Assembly: GCA_030998015.1 (NCBI GenBank)
Contig: JARWMV010000237.1
Location: 1,054,001 to 1,118,000, forward strand
DNA length: 64,000 bases
Reading direction: 5' to 3'
Origin: Ceratorhiza oryzae-sativae
Taxonomy: Eukaryota > Basidiomycota > Agaricomycetes > Cantharellales > Ceratobasidiaceae
The position numbers were made by a program, and so were the translations under genes. Shown here one piece after another: positions 43,101 to 53,436 of the stretch; the first letter of the stretch is position 1, and each line of letters starts with the position of its first letter. The notes beneath the pieces were generated by a model. It had not been told where the DNA came from. It was given only the letters and a program-made list of their open reading frames with translations, and did no database searches.

Positions 43101-44259
43101 ATAAGATGAGGCTGAAGATGAAAAGATCATTTGAGCTGGTTATGCGTTCTGGCAGAGTGATTAGATTCGAGGTAAATTCTATGAATCATTCTCGTCACTA
43201 ATTGCTCTAATACCACTTCAGACATACTCCAGAAAGATTTGCCTCGAATGGATCAGCCGGCTGCGGGAATTGATTAACTACTGGACTCGTCGACATCGAG
43301 TAGATGCACGAGACGAAATGGAGCTCGTGTTTGCCACCCAAGGACGCTCGCGATTCACAATACCCAACGGAAAGGAACAAGCGCCTGAAGGTAATGATAT
43401 TACATAGCCTGCAGATAGATGAGGATGAAACGCACCTTTGATCCTTAGGACACGCCCCAGATAGCGCATCCCCGTACTTGGCCAAGGTATGAAAGCTAGA
43501 CTCGCCCTGTATTGGACTAACCATGGATAATAGTTTTGGAATTGGTGCGTAATTGATGGCTGCCGGACAATTGTCAAAGGCGGACGATTGTACACAAAGA
43601 AAGGGATCAGGAAAGATTTTAAGTAAGCACATGCATGTCCAATTGTAGAAGGAGACTTAGGCTTTGCGTAGACACCTTTTCCACGTGCTTACGGCTGGCC
43701 ACCTCATCTTATTCCACATCACCCCAAATGTCACATCATATCATCACCACTCACGTACAATCAATCTAGTAGATGCATATGTTTACTCTGGTGAGCGTAT
43801 TACGGAGGCCCATTGGAGTATGAAATTCACCGATCTGAATATTTAGGCCAGATTGCAACGAGGTCACTTCCTCGGGCGTCAGGCGTAGATTCTCGCCAAA
43901 GGATTCCTCGGAGATATCAAGATGGACTAGAATCAGACGACAGGTGAGTGGCATGCGCTTTTTTTCCCCTTGTGTCTATAACTCGGTATTTTAGCGAGGA
44001 AGATACTACGTTTATCATCTGGTATCGCCCTCATAGCATCCACAAGCCGGCCGACCCACTGCTGCCTCCCGAACCTCAGAACGATCCAGCTATCGCACCT
44101 CTCAGTGGCAGACATAACCTTCTGATCTGCAAGGCCCGTAGTCGGTTAGAGCGAGATGCATGGGTTTGGGTTCTCAACACCGAAATCGAACGTGTGTCAC
44201 GTATCATGTCGGCCAGGGAGAACATTATGAGAAAGCAAGGGACTCTAGTCTCGGAGTAG
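40111..44259 (+). CDS. PH-domain protein of the Spo71/Mug56 type
   Basis: ATG at 40111. The N-terminal part (to about 41,560) is Ser/Pro-rich and disordered, with a basic segment. It is followed by a segment with Trp-Arg-Glu-Met-Leu-Val-Val-Trp-Arg-Lys and Leu-Tyr-Gln-Asp-Tyr (41,718-41,786), resembling the first PH-like block of Spo71, then His-Lys-Asp-Leu-Ala-Phe-Ile-Ile-Pro-Leu (41,868). Further on are a Gly-Tyr-Leu-His-Arg-Ile PH start (42,678), a second PH-like block (Ile-Asp-Gly-Cys-Arg...Lys-Gly-Arg-Leu-Tyr, 43,550) and a C-terminal PH helix with Trp-Val-Trp-Val-Leu-Asn-Thr-Glu-Ile (44,160). In yeasts this family acts in spore membrane formation, binding phosphoinositides with a Vps13-type lipid transporter. 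Multiple short introns. Exon joins near 40,880-40,930 and 41,100-41,130 are unclear. I am more sure of the PH repeats than of the subfamily. Confidence 0.65.
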
Positions 44260-45098
44260 GATTTGGTTTTGTTTTCTGGCGTATTGTGATCCTTGCTATA
44301 TCTTATTTTAGAATTCGATCAACATTTGAGTCACTTTCTTGGTGTCACGTGTCAGTGGAAGTTCTTGTGAGCGAGCCATCACCATCAACGTTTAGCGTTT
44401 TCGGACCACATATTCGACTCTCCCCCCTGATGCACTATCCATCCACTCATATTTCATCTGATCTACATAAATTTCATGCATAAATAGAACTTGGGCTGAA
44501 ACAACATCTAGATACGGAAATGCCTCGGGTTCGATTCACCTTGGGACTGATTCTTTGATCTTCAGTTCTGTGCCACCGAACCTAACTCAATAGGCCTCGT
44601 GACATCTGAATTGCTCAGTTTCAAACTATCACGCACGAGCCTCAGCCTCATTCGTCTGCTAACAAAATTTGCGACTATTATATGGACCCCAATTCTATAT
44701 ACAATCCAATCTCATCGGTTGACAAATAGCTCGTACATCAAGCTACGTAATAACACGAGCAACAGGCCAGTGGGATGGATTGCCGAATGGCGGCGTGAGC
44801 CTCTTAGCCGCATATAGATTGAGATCATACGCCTAAACTAGCTTGGGCACAATTTGATCATCCTTCCGCTCCAATAGCCTGTACCCTCGCGGGCCAAGGT
44901 CGGATTATCTGAAGGACCAATCGGACCAGGCTCGCGACGAGAGAACCATAGCATTCTCTTGGCCATAGCCTTGAAATACCCCCACGGACTGAAGTTTCTT
45001 GGTGGGTTCCCGACTTGTCCCCTTCGACTCCGCTAGGGTACTTTTATTCTCCTCATCGTCGCTCAGCCTTTGGTCAACGTATTCAACTTGGCTTTAAC
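44260..45098. other. Intergenic between the PH protein and the sugar transporter
   Basis: No gene recognised. A GGTTCGATTC string at 44,527 resembles a tRNA B box but has no A box or stem partners. The last about 100 bp are CT-rich (around 45,010-45,060), as in fungal promoters. Confidence 0.5.
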
Positions 45099-47385
45099 AT
45101 GGCAAAGCGCTCTGACAGTGCTTCGCTTGAGGACAAGGTAGCTCCTACCGAGCATCATGAGAAAGAACATCGCGGCCCAACCTCCCCAGCGGAACGACAG
45201 GAAAGGATGGCCGCCGCTCTTGCTATTGATCCAGGACACAAAGCATGGAGTTGGCGTGCGATCCAGGTCATTCTCATCACGCTCTGTGTCTGCTGCTGCT
45301 CTGGAGACTCTGGATTCGATGGCACAGTCATGGGTGGAATTAACGCAATGAAGTGAGATATAACGCTGCCGTTGGTGTTAACAGAGCTGACCTCCTGTTC
45401 CAAGGCAATACCAAACATATTTTGGTTAGTCTAAACCCAGAGAACATATGGATTTTTGCTAACGATATCGTAGGTATGAGCTCGGCTGGAGCAAAGACGG
45501 GTATTGTGTTTGGTATCTTTACTGTCGGTGCACTTGTCGGTGCTATTCCGGCTGGTAGGGCTTTTTCATCGCATCGATCCTTCTGCATCACTGACGGCAT
45601 CCCCGAACTTACAGCGTATCTCCCTGACCGGTTTGGCCGCCGTGCTTCCATGTTCTTCGGCAACTCAGTCCTCGTGTAAGTCTTACTTGGCATGGGTATT
45701 CTTGTCACCCCTCGGCAATAATGCTCCATGCGTTATGCCTTCTCCCGCTTAACAATCTCACACTGATCCGGTTCTCTTAGCATCGGTGCAGCAGTTACCG
45801 CCACTGCTACTCGCCGCTCAGTCTTTATTGGCGGTCGCTTCCTAACTGGACTTGGAACTGGTACGACACGAGTTACGATTATCCCATCATTCCCATCTGA
45901 CTCGAGACCCATTAGGCTGCGCGGGTGCTTCGGCCAAGTCATATCTCGTTGAAATCGTGCCCCCTCAGTCACGAGGGTTTTGGCTCGGCGTCTTGAATTC
46001 CTTGTGAGTGCACACGCTGACTAGGCATTGCGCCGAGGTTTATGGATTTGATCGCTAGCTATTACGTTGGTCAAATGACTGCAACGGGTATGATGGTTTC
46101 AACTGGTCGCTGGTCCACCGAGCTTTCTTGGCGTCTGCCCCTCTGGATTCAGGTGATTGACATGACTTTATCGAAGCCGTCATGCACTCATAAATATTTC
46201 AGGCCGTTCCCGCTGGCATCAACGTTCTTACAGTCTTTCTTTGCCCCGAATCTCCTCGTTGGTTATACTCTCGAGGCCGTAAGGAGGAAGCACGCGCGAT
46301 ACTTGCCAAACTCCACTCCGCAACTAATGACCCCCACTCTCCCGTGGTGGAGATTGAGATGGAGGAAATCGAGGAGAAAATCAGCCTAGATGGTACCGAC
46401 AAACGATTCTGGGACTTCAGGAGCTTGTTCAGGACTGCGAGCGATAGGTACCGGTCAGCCATGGTCATCATGATTGGTGCGTTCGGTCAGCTGTGAGTAT
46501 CTCGCCTAGACTATAATAGGATGAGAATTTCAACCGAAACATCCAGCTCTGGCAACGGTCTTATCACCTATTTCCTCCCCGTGCTCCTGGGCCAGGCAGG
46601 AATCACATCCCAGGATAGGAAACTTACCCTCAACTTTGTCAACTCGTGAGTAAATTTATTGACACTTCGTAGCAATGCTAACAAAATAATTGAAGTGTCA
46701 CCTCCATGGCTGGTGCCCTTACTGGTTCTGCGCTCGTTGACCGCTTTGGACGTCGCCATCTCCTTCTCGGCAGTACGGTTACGCTGGTTTTCATGCTCGC
46801 TATTATCATCGGGTTGCTTAGCTCGCAAGGAAGCTCTACGCAAGCGAATGCAGGAATATCTTTCAGTAGGTTGCCGCATCCTGTTAGATGATGGCTGCTT
46901 ATCTGTCCATTAGTCTATTTGTTCATGGTCATTTTCTCATTTGGTTGGACACCGATGCAGGCGCTATATCCAGCCGAAGTTCTTAGCTATCAATCCCGTG
47001 CAAAGGGCCTTGCCTTCCTCAATGTGGTAACCCAAGGCTCATCATGCATCAATACCTTCGGGTAAGCTAAGGGACCCCAGCAAGGATCTTTGCAAACGGC
47101 TGACCTGCCCTTTCAGCTTGCCCGTAGCGCTTGAAAAGCTTGGTTGGAAGACCTATGCCATCTTCCTAGCATGGGATTCCTTCGAGGTAGCCATGATCTA
47201 CCTTTTCATGGTCGAGACTAAGGTTCGTATACCTCACTGCGCTTAAGCTGTTGCATCACTGAAACACATGCATTCAGGGCCTCACCCTTGAACAAATTGA
47301 CGAGGTATTTGCGGAACCCAACCCTCGCCAGTATAGCATTGAGCACGCGGCCACCCTTAAGGCAGCCAAAAGAGATGCTGCATAA
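45099..47385 (+). CDS. MFS sugar transporter (SP family, lactose/hexose type)
   Basis: Proton-coupled sugar uptake at the plasma membrane, 12 membrane segments. ATG at 45099; stop TAA at 47383-47385. Family signatures: Gly-Phe-Asp-Gly (45,313) in the first membrane segment, Asp-Arg-Phe-Gly-Arg-Arg twice (45,629 and 46,739), Pro-Glu-Ser-Pro-Arg-Trp-Leu-Tyr-Ser-Arg-Gly-Arg after segment 6 (46,245), the central acidic loop, Leu-Tyr-Pro-Ala-Glu-Val-Leu (46,965), and Val-Glu-Thr-Lys-Gly-Leu-Thr-Leu-Glu-Gln-Ile-Asp-Glu-Val-Phe at the end (split by the last intron, 47,225-47,278). About ten introns of 50-70 nt keep the frame, for example 45,353-45,404. Length about 530 aa as expected. Substrate cannot be read from the sequence. 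It is tail-to-tail with the DUF2306 gene. Confidence 0.88.
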
Positions 47386-47667
47386 TTGCGAAGCCTATTT
47401 GAACTGACTGCCTGCCCTGTGTCCGTGCCCTAGTGTGGCTGCACTCTGATGACTTGAATGGTATATAGTAGAAAACTGTGTCAATCTAGCGATCTTGTTA
47501 TCTCAACGCTAGGCAATATTTTCATGGCGATAGGTTAGAAGGATATATGAACACAAAAGCAAACCAAGACACACAAGCGAAGAAACGGAATCCACGGGTA
47601 TCTATAGCTTCAGTGTTCCCATTTACATTTTTAGTGAAATAAATTACGGCTGAATTTATTAAATAAT
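47386..47667. other. Convergent 3' ends of the MFS and DUF2306 genes
   Basis: About 280 bp between two stop codons of opposite strands. AT-rich, with AATAAA-like strings (AAATAAATT near 47,637). No gene. Confidence 0.5.
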
Positions 47668-48854
47668 TCACTGTCGACCAGTTTGCGTTCCCTGCAGCAT
47701 TCGACGGGGGTTTTGTCGCTTTGCGGATGCATCACTCAATCGGTTTGATTCGTTCTGAGTGACAAACAAGTAATACTCGGTGCTATCGAGGTGAATCGGG
47801 GTCAATCGATGTCTCCCTTTCTCAACGCATATACTCACCCGATAGCATGTATCCAGATGGCAATCCACATACTTGCCCCAAACGCTACGCGAAGACTAGC
47901 AGTAATAGCTAGATCATGATTGTCGTTGTGGTTGGCTTCTACTAGGACCATTCCAGCTCCGGGTCCAGCCCATTCCGGCTGGCATTGGGGGTAGTTGTTC
48001 ATGTACGAAACTTGATCCTTGAGTACATACGCCACTTCATCACATGTCAGTGCCTGTTAAGGCGAAGTGTTACGCAAGATTCATATTGATACTTGCAAGA
48101 GATGACTTACAGCATAATATCCTTTAGCAAAAGAAAAATATATGAACAGTAGGATCATAACCACTCGTTCAGTGATCACCGAAGTCTGATAGGACCAAGC
48201 TCGGATTATCCAAGTCCGGTGCTTGTCAATCTGTAAACGTCGAATCGCCACCCATGACTTGATGATAGACCATGCTGTCATGACACCGAGCAAGTACACA
48301 GCTGATTGAGTGGTAAGGTCACCACCAAATGATACACGACCTATACCCCATGCGCAAACGGTCGAAACAAGGCTGACGACATTGATAACTTTCCCAGCAT
48401 TGCGATGAAACCCAATTGCACGCGCCCGAATACGAGGAACAAATTGGAAGACAGCGAATAGGCCAGATGGAAGAATACAAGCAAGATGCATCCAAAGCAA
48501 AGCCTTGTTGAGAGGAACACGGAAATGGTAGTATTCTGTGGGTAGTTGACCGAGTTTAATGCCGTTTGGGAGGAGCCATGGCATCCGGGCTAAAAACATT
48601 CCAGCCATGGCGAGACTAGAGAGGTCGCTAGTAATTAGCAAATGTAAGCCATCTAGAATACGATCTTATCTTACGCAAACACGCTCCCTGTTGATAAAAC
48701 CGAACTATTAAATCAAGATCCCAAGAAGAGCCCATTACGACCCACAAAGTTGAGATGAAGTTCTTGTCCTGAATTTACGGAGCGTGCCAACACTGCTATT
48801 TACTTGGGGCGGCGAGTGAGTCGAAGACGTAGTTTGAATTGTCGTGTGAGACAT
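47668..48854 (-). CDS. DUF2306-type membrane protein
   Basis: Predicted integral membrane protein of unknown role. ATG at 48852-48854 starts a Ser/Thr-rich first exon. The main exon (about 48,640-48,110) has hydrophobic helices, His-Leu-Ala-Cys-Ile-Leu-Pro-Ser-Gly (48,480), Gln-Phe-Val-Pro-Arg (48,445), Phe-His-Arg-Asn-Ala-Gly (48,400) and Arg-Arg-Leu-Gln-Ile-Asp-Lys-His-Arg-x-Trp-x-x-Arg-Ala-Trp (48,190-48,240), which mark the family (conserved His pairs, as in heme-binding four-helix membrane proteins; the heme idea is inference). A 60-nt intron (47,779-47,838) joins Trp-Ile-His-Ala-Ile-Gly to the conserved tail Glu-Tyr-Tyr-Leu-Phe-Val-Thr-Gln-Asn-Glu-Ser-Asn-Arg-Leu. The stop is at 47668-47670. 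A decayed relative lies about 2 kb upstream. Confidence 0.7.
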
Positions 48855-50189
48855 GGCCGGGTAAATTGTGCTAAGAGTAGGCGATCTGTGAAACCCCCAT
48901 GCCAGAGTTGAGATATATATATACACTTCATGCGTGCCGATCGATTCGTAGTCTCTCGGGCATGTTTGTATGATCCCGCCCAGGCCGAGGTCGGGCTGGG
49001 CTGGGCGTTACAGCCCTCAGGGTTACAGGCCGAGCAGGCATCGGGGATTATGATTAATAATGTTATTGGTGTAGTTTATGCTGTACGATGAACATTATAC
49101 TATTGTTACTGCGGCGCGAGCTGACTTATAACTCCGTAGGGAGGCTTTTTGGTCTGAGAGCTAGTAAGCTCTGGGCTATAGCGCCCAATGTGACGAAGTC
49201 CCAATGCATTATAGGCTAATTTTCGAAAATTCTAGGAAAGCAGCTTTGCCGCGCTGTTAAACAATGCAATCGGGCCACCTTATACAGGAACACCGAACCT
49301 GTTGCATTGGCACTTTAACCAAGCAAACATCATTCACTTGGATACCACTGTAGAAAAAGGATGCTAGTTTAGTGCGTTTAAGGCTCTATGCGGGTGCTTT
49401 CGCGGCTGGCCCAGCGCCTACGACCAGATTGCACCAAAACATCACACTATCGCTGGTGATCATGGGCACGATCTTTTAGAGGTAAGCGGCGAAGGGTCAT
49501 GGTCACTGTGTCGAGAATATATCCAGTCGAGAATAACACAAGCTTTTTTACATTGTTTGTTCTCTACTAGACAATATGCCGTTTCATAGCCCGTGAACAA
49601 TATGTAAACCTCACATTATCCCACCTCAGCTGAACGTACAATTAGCTCCTATCCGTGGCATAAATGTGATACTATGCCAAACGTATTCAATGTATATATG
49701 CCTACATACTATTTGCATCCAAAAATCATGGAGCTGCCATATTAAATCTAGTACGCCATTGTTTCTTCCCTCCCCCCGCTATTCGCGGAACTTTTTGGAG
49801 CTTCGTTGGATGATCTCTTAGATTCTTAGAGAACTTGCTAGTGTGCACAAATACGATTCGGCTCTAAAAGTAAGTGAGCTTGAGTGATAGTAATTTTGAT
49901 ATACGCGCATACACTCACCTGATCACATGCAACAAAACCACAATCTACATCACTCTATGCCCATTTTATGTACATATGCTAAATTTCGTTGAGAATAAAA
50001 AATCCTGGTCGCAGGCTCGGAGTTTGATACTCAACCGGAAATTAGCTGTCGTGTACAAAGTGGGCAAATGAATCCTGCGTGCAATTTCACCTTCGATCAA
50101 GTTTGGCTGAAGTCAGGAAATTGCTAGCTACGTTAGCGTCCCCATATCAGAGGTAATTGTGCTTAAATCATGCTAAATTTTTGTTTATT
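48855..50189. other. Intergenic, no gene recognised
   Basis: Upstream region of the DUF2306 gene and AT-rich spacer. An imperfect GC-rich direct repeat of AGGCCGAG/GGCTGGGC lies near 48,980-49,030. No RNA gene or coding family seen. Confidence 0.4.
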
Positions 50190-50840
50190 TACTCAGCACA
50201 GCTGCGATCCACCCCTCCCGGATTTCCACAAAACAGCTTCCAAGTGACATGGCCACAGATGACGCACTCGCAGCGCTGATGATACCTAAACAGGACGAAT
50301 TGGACATGTTGGTTTTAGTAGCCACATTGGTTTTCCTATATCCTGTCGTTCCATCTGCCATTCTAAGTAGCTGTGCGCATGCAGCTCTTGGTCACTGAGT
50401 ATGTATCTAACTTGATCGAACAACGGCGTCCAAAACCAGCCGTGGTAACCCTCACGCTGAATCAACTCTCAATGTGCCAATAAAATATGCGCAATAGAAC
50501 CCCCTGGCCCGCGATACGGCGATTATGACTAGAATCATCACCGTGCATTGAGAAAGGGCTTGCGCATAGTACGGCCGAGCCCCCATCACCCATACCCCAT
50601 GTTCATCAATCTGAAACCGCCGAAATAGGGAACAGGACACTCAGTAGAGTACATAATTTCTAGAAAATATACCAATGAGCGCGTTACAACGTCGCCACAA
50701 AATGCTCTTCACCCATTGTCCATCCCCTCACTGTCGCCATAATATCTAGGCCACCCACAAACTCGCCAGCCGCGGGATCCTATCACATGCGCTCGAGCTC
50801 GTGGTACAAACTGGGTAGCAGCAAGAGGTCCACCGGGGAT
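50190..50840 (-). pseudogene. Degenerate second DUF2306 gene copy
   Basis: The - strand near 50,640-50,452 encodes Arg-Arg-Phe-Gln-Ile-Asp-Glu-His-Gly-x-Trp and a hydrophobic stretch ending in Arg-Ala-Arg-Gly-Phe-Tyr, parallel to Arg-Arg-Leu-Gln-Ile-Asp-Lys-His-Arg-x-Trp of the intact gene at 48.2 kb. Upstream on the same strand (about 50,830-50,770) Gln-Phe-Val-Pro-Arg-Ala-Arg-Ala matches Gln-Phe-Val-Pro-Arg-Ile-Arg-Ala. The order of the blocks is kept but the frames are broken by stops and shifts. Outer limits are approximate. Confidence 0.55.
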
Positions 50841-53436
50841 GACAGAAGCCAAGTGGTCGCACAAGGGGGTCTCGTTTCGGGAGCGCGCGGAAGTGATAGT
50901 TCCTACTTAGACCAATGGATTTTTCAATGCCATTGGGTAAAAGGCAGAGGACATGAAAAATCGATATAGTAACCTCGGCAATTCTAATACATCTGGGCTT
51001 TTATTCACTCGTACCAAGTCTTCGATCGAAGGAAATGCACTCGCATAAACGTTGCCCGCGACGAAGATAGTCTACTCGACGGGTAGGGATCTGAAGTGCT
51101 TTTCGCTGCGACCCGTCATGCATATACACTCATCGTCAGCGGCAATCACGCAGCGGGTGGGGGTTTCCTTAGATTCCATAAAATAGAAAAGGCTGCGTAC
51201 ACAGTGTACACAGTACAATCTAACAACGGTCAGTGCGATGAACATGCGGGGGGTTCTTGCCCCAATGTTATAGGTGGCGGAGGGGACGATAACTTGGTTG
51301 CATGATGTGAAAAGCATTTTTCGACGCGCTACATAGACATCACACAGCGAGCGGGAAACGCTGGCGAGTTTATCCTGTAGTGACCAAGCCATTCGAATAC
51401 GTCATGCCTAAAGCCACAACCTACAGCCCACTTCTAGCAAACCTTTGCAATTGCAAGTTGCTCTTACTAGTTTGGATGACCCTCGTACCTCTAACCAAAT
51501 TCAACCGGTTAGAGCCGTGATGGTGGTGTTTATTTATGAAAGGCGCCAAAGATTGTGTTGATGAGTTATAAACGAACAGAACAAGGGACCAATAACGTGG
51601 ATATAGCCGTGTACTGAACAGTATAATTTAGTCTATTTCCCACCCCTGACGATGATGTCCCACAACCTGTTGCAGTTCCAGAAGAATGTTGTTTATTCAT
51701 GACACTGTGCTAACTAGCAGGCCAGCCGGCTGCCAGCTTGCTTCCTTATATTTATATGTATAAACCAAGTTCACAGAGCATGCCACTGATACATAAAGCA
51801 ATCGAGCAGTCATAAAAATAAAGCGCGTCATGCATATAGGGGTGTAAGGCAGCAGTAGAACAGCAGTATGGGACATACCGTGAAGAACGGTCCGCTAACC
51901 AATGGGCATTGAAGGGAATCTGCGTTCGTGGGCTGAGGGTCAAGTGGGCTTTGGCATGAGACCGGCATTGGTCACTGGGAAACCTGTTGCGTAAGCTGTA
52001 ATGACAACGACCCAGTTGACGATCCAGCAGTAGCCCGTCTGTGGCAGGTGGCAGCTGAGTCATGAGAACCGCGGGTCACTGGGGTGGGGCCGGGGGTCGG
52101 GGGCTGCCGCACCTACGCATACGCCGCTTGGGAATGGCATCAAATCACACAGTAGGTCATCGATCGAGTTACTAGGGGAAGGTGCACGAGACTCAAAAAA
52201 GTGCTTCGACATCTATTGTACCCAAGACCGCAATGGGATATTCTGGATGAATGATTCCGGTGACGTCATTTCGTATGGAAGAATAGCACGCTGCCAGTTT
52301 ACACGTAGCCGATGGGTGGACCCGGTTAATAGAAGTGCATCAGGGCAAGTCTCGAATTTTTCAGTGGGTCTCCGTCATACGCCGCAGTGCGAATGACGCG
52401 CTCAATATCTCCGAGCTTGACGCATCTGTAACGAAATGAGGCAAAAAGCCTAATCAGTGCTTTCACTTAGATTTTGGCGATAAATAGACGAAGTAGACGT
52501 CGACGCTAGTGTAGGGCGAGATTGCGTATACTGATTGTTCTGGGCGTATCCCATTCACATCAAATGATACCCCGGAGTGAGTTACCAGCGAGTTCGCCCG
52601 GCCCTGAGATGCGCATATCGGAGCCCTTGATCCTATGGACGCGTCCTTCGGTACCGGAGCTCGACGAGTTTCGGTAGCTAAAAAATTACCCTTCAAAGGA
52701 CGTGGTGATCTTTCATGCTGGGATTTGGCTGTCGCTCCCCCAGAGTCGAAGTTCGGTTGATCTAGGCGCACTAACCCCAGCCTTGAATGATGGGATCTAT
52801 ACGGTATGCAGCGCCAAGGGGAGATGAAACAGCAGTTTAATGACGCGCAAGAACGCATATGACGCATAGTTAGGGGGCGAAGTTTGTGTGAGAAAATATC
52901 TCAGTACTTACATGAGTGTCCAGTCCAGACCGGGCTCTGGACTGTCAAATTGTTCACGGGAAATGTCGAGAGAAAAGATCCCGTGCAACCGAGGCGGTTA
53001 CCTAGTAGTATGTGTTAAACACCGAAGATAGGAGTGTCTCAACACAAGGGTATCAAGCCCATGCAGATCCGATGTGGGGTAGGGCCAAGCTGGAATAAAC
53101 CGAGCATAAATTGCTCACTGGCGCTCACATTCCATGGTATTGACGACATTTAGAGTAAAAGAAGCCATCATACTAGCGCGAGAGCGATAAAGAACCCATG
53201 TGGAGCTGATGGATAGACGTATAGCGTGTGTGCGAGTTCGTGAGGCGAAATTACTAGTGGGTAGTCCAAACAAAAGGATCGGTGCCTGGGAATGCCAGCG
53301 AGGACGCGATCGTGAGAGGAGTGGCCCAGATGTGCAGTGTGGGAATTTTGGCGTTGGTCGTGGGAGACAAGAGGTGGGTCCAGGTCACGTGCAAAACTCT
53401 CGACTCTGCAACTCAACTTGAGCACTCGAGTGTATA
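50841..53436. other. Intergenic, no gene recognised
   Basis: About 2.6 kb with several open frames of 60-134 codons on both strands (for example 52,463-52,867 -), none with a recognisable domain, intron pattern or codon bias I would defend. It could hide decayed genes. The right end contains the promoter of the capping enzyme gene. Confidence 0.4.

Noticed and set aside
44515..44545. B-box-like GGTTCGATTC
   Set aside because: No A box at the proper distance and no cloverleaf pairing.
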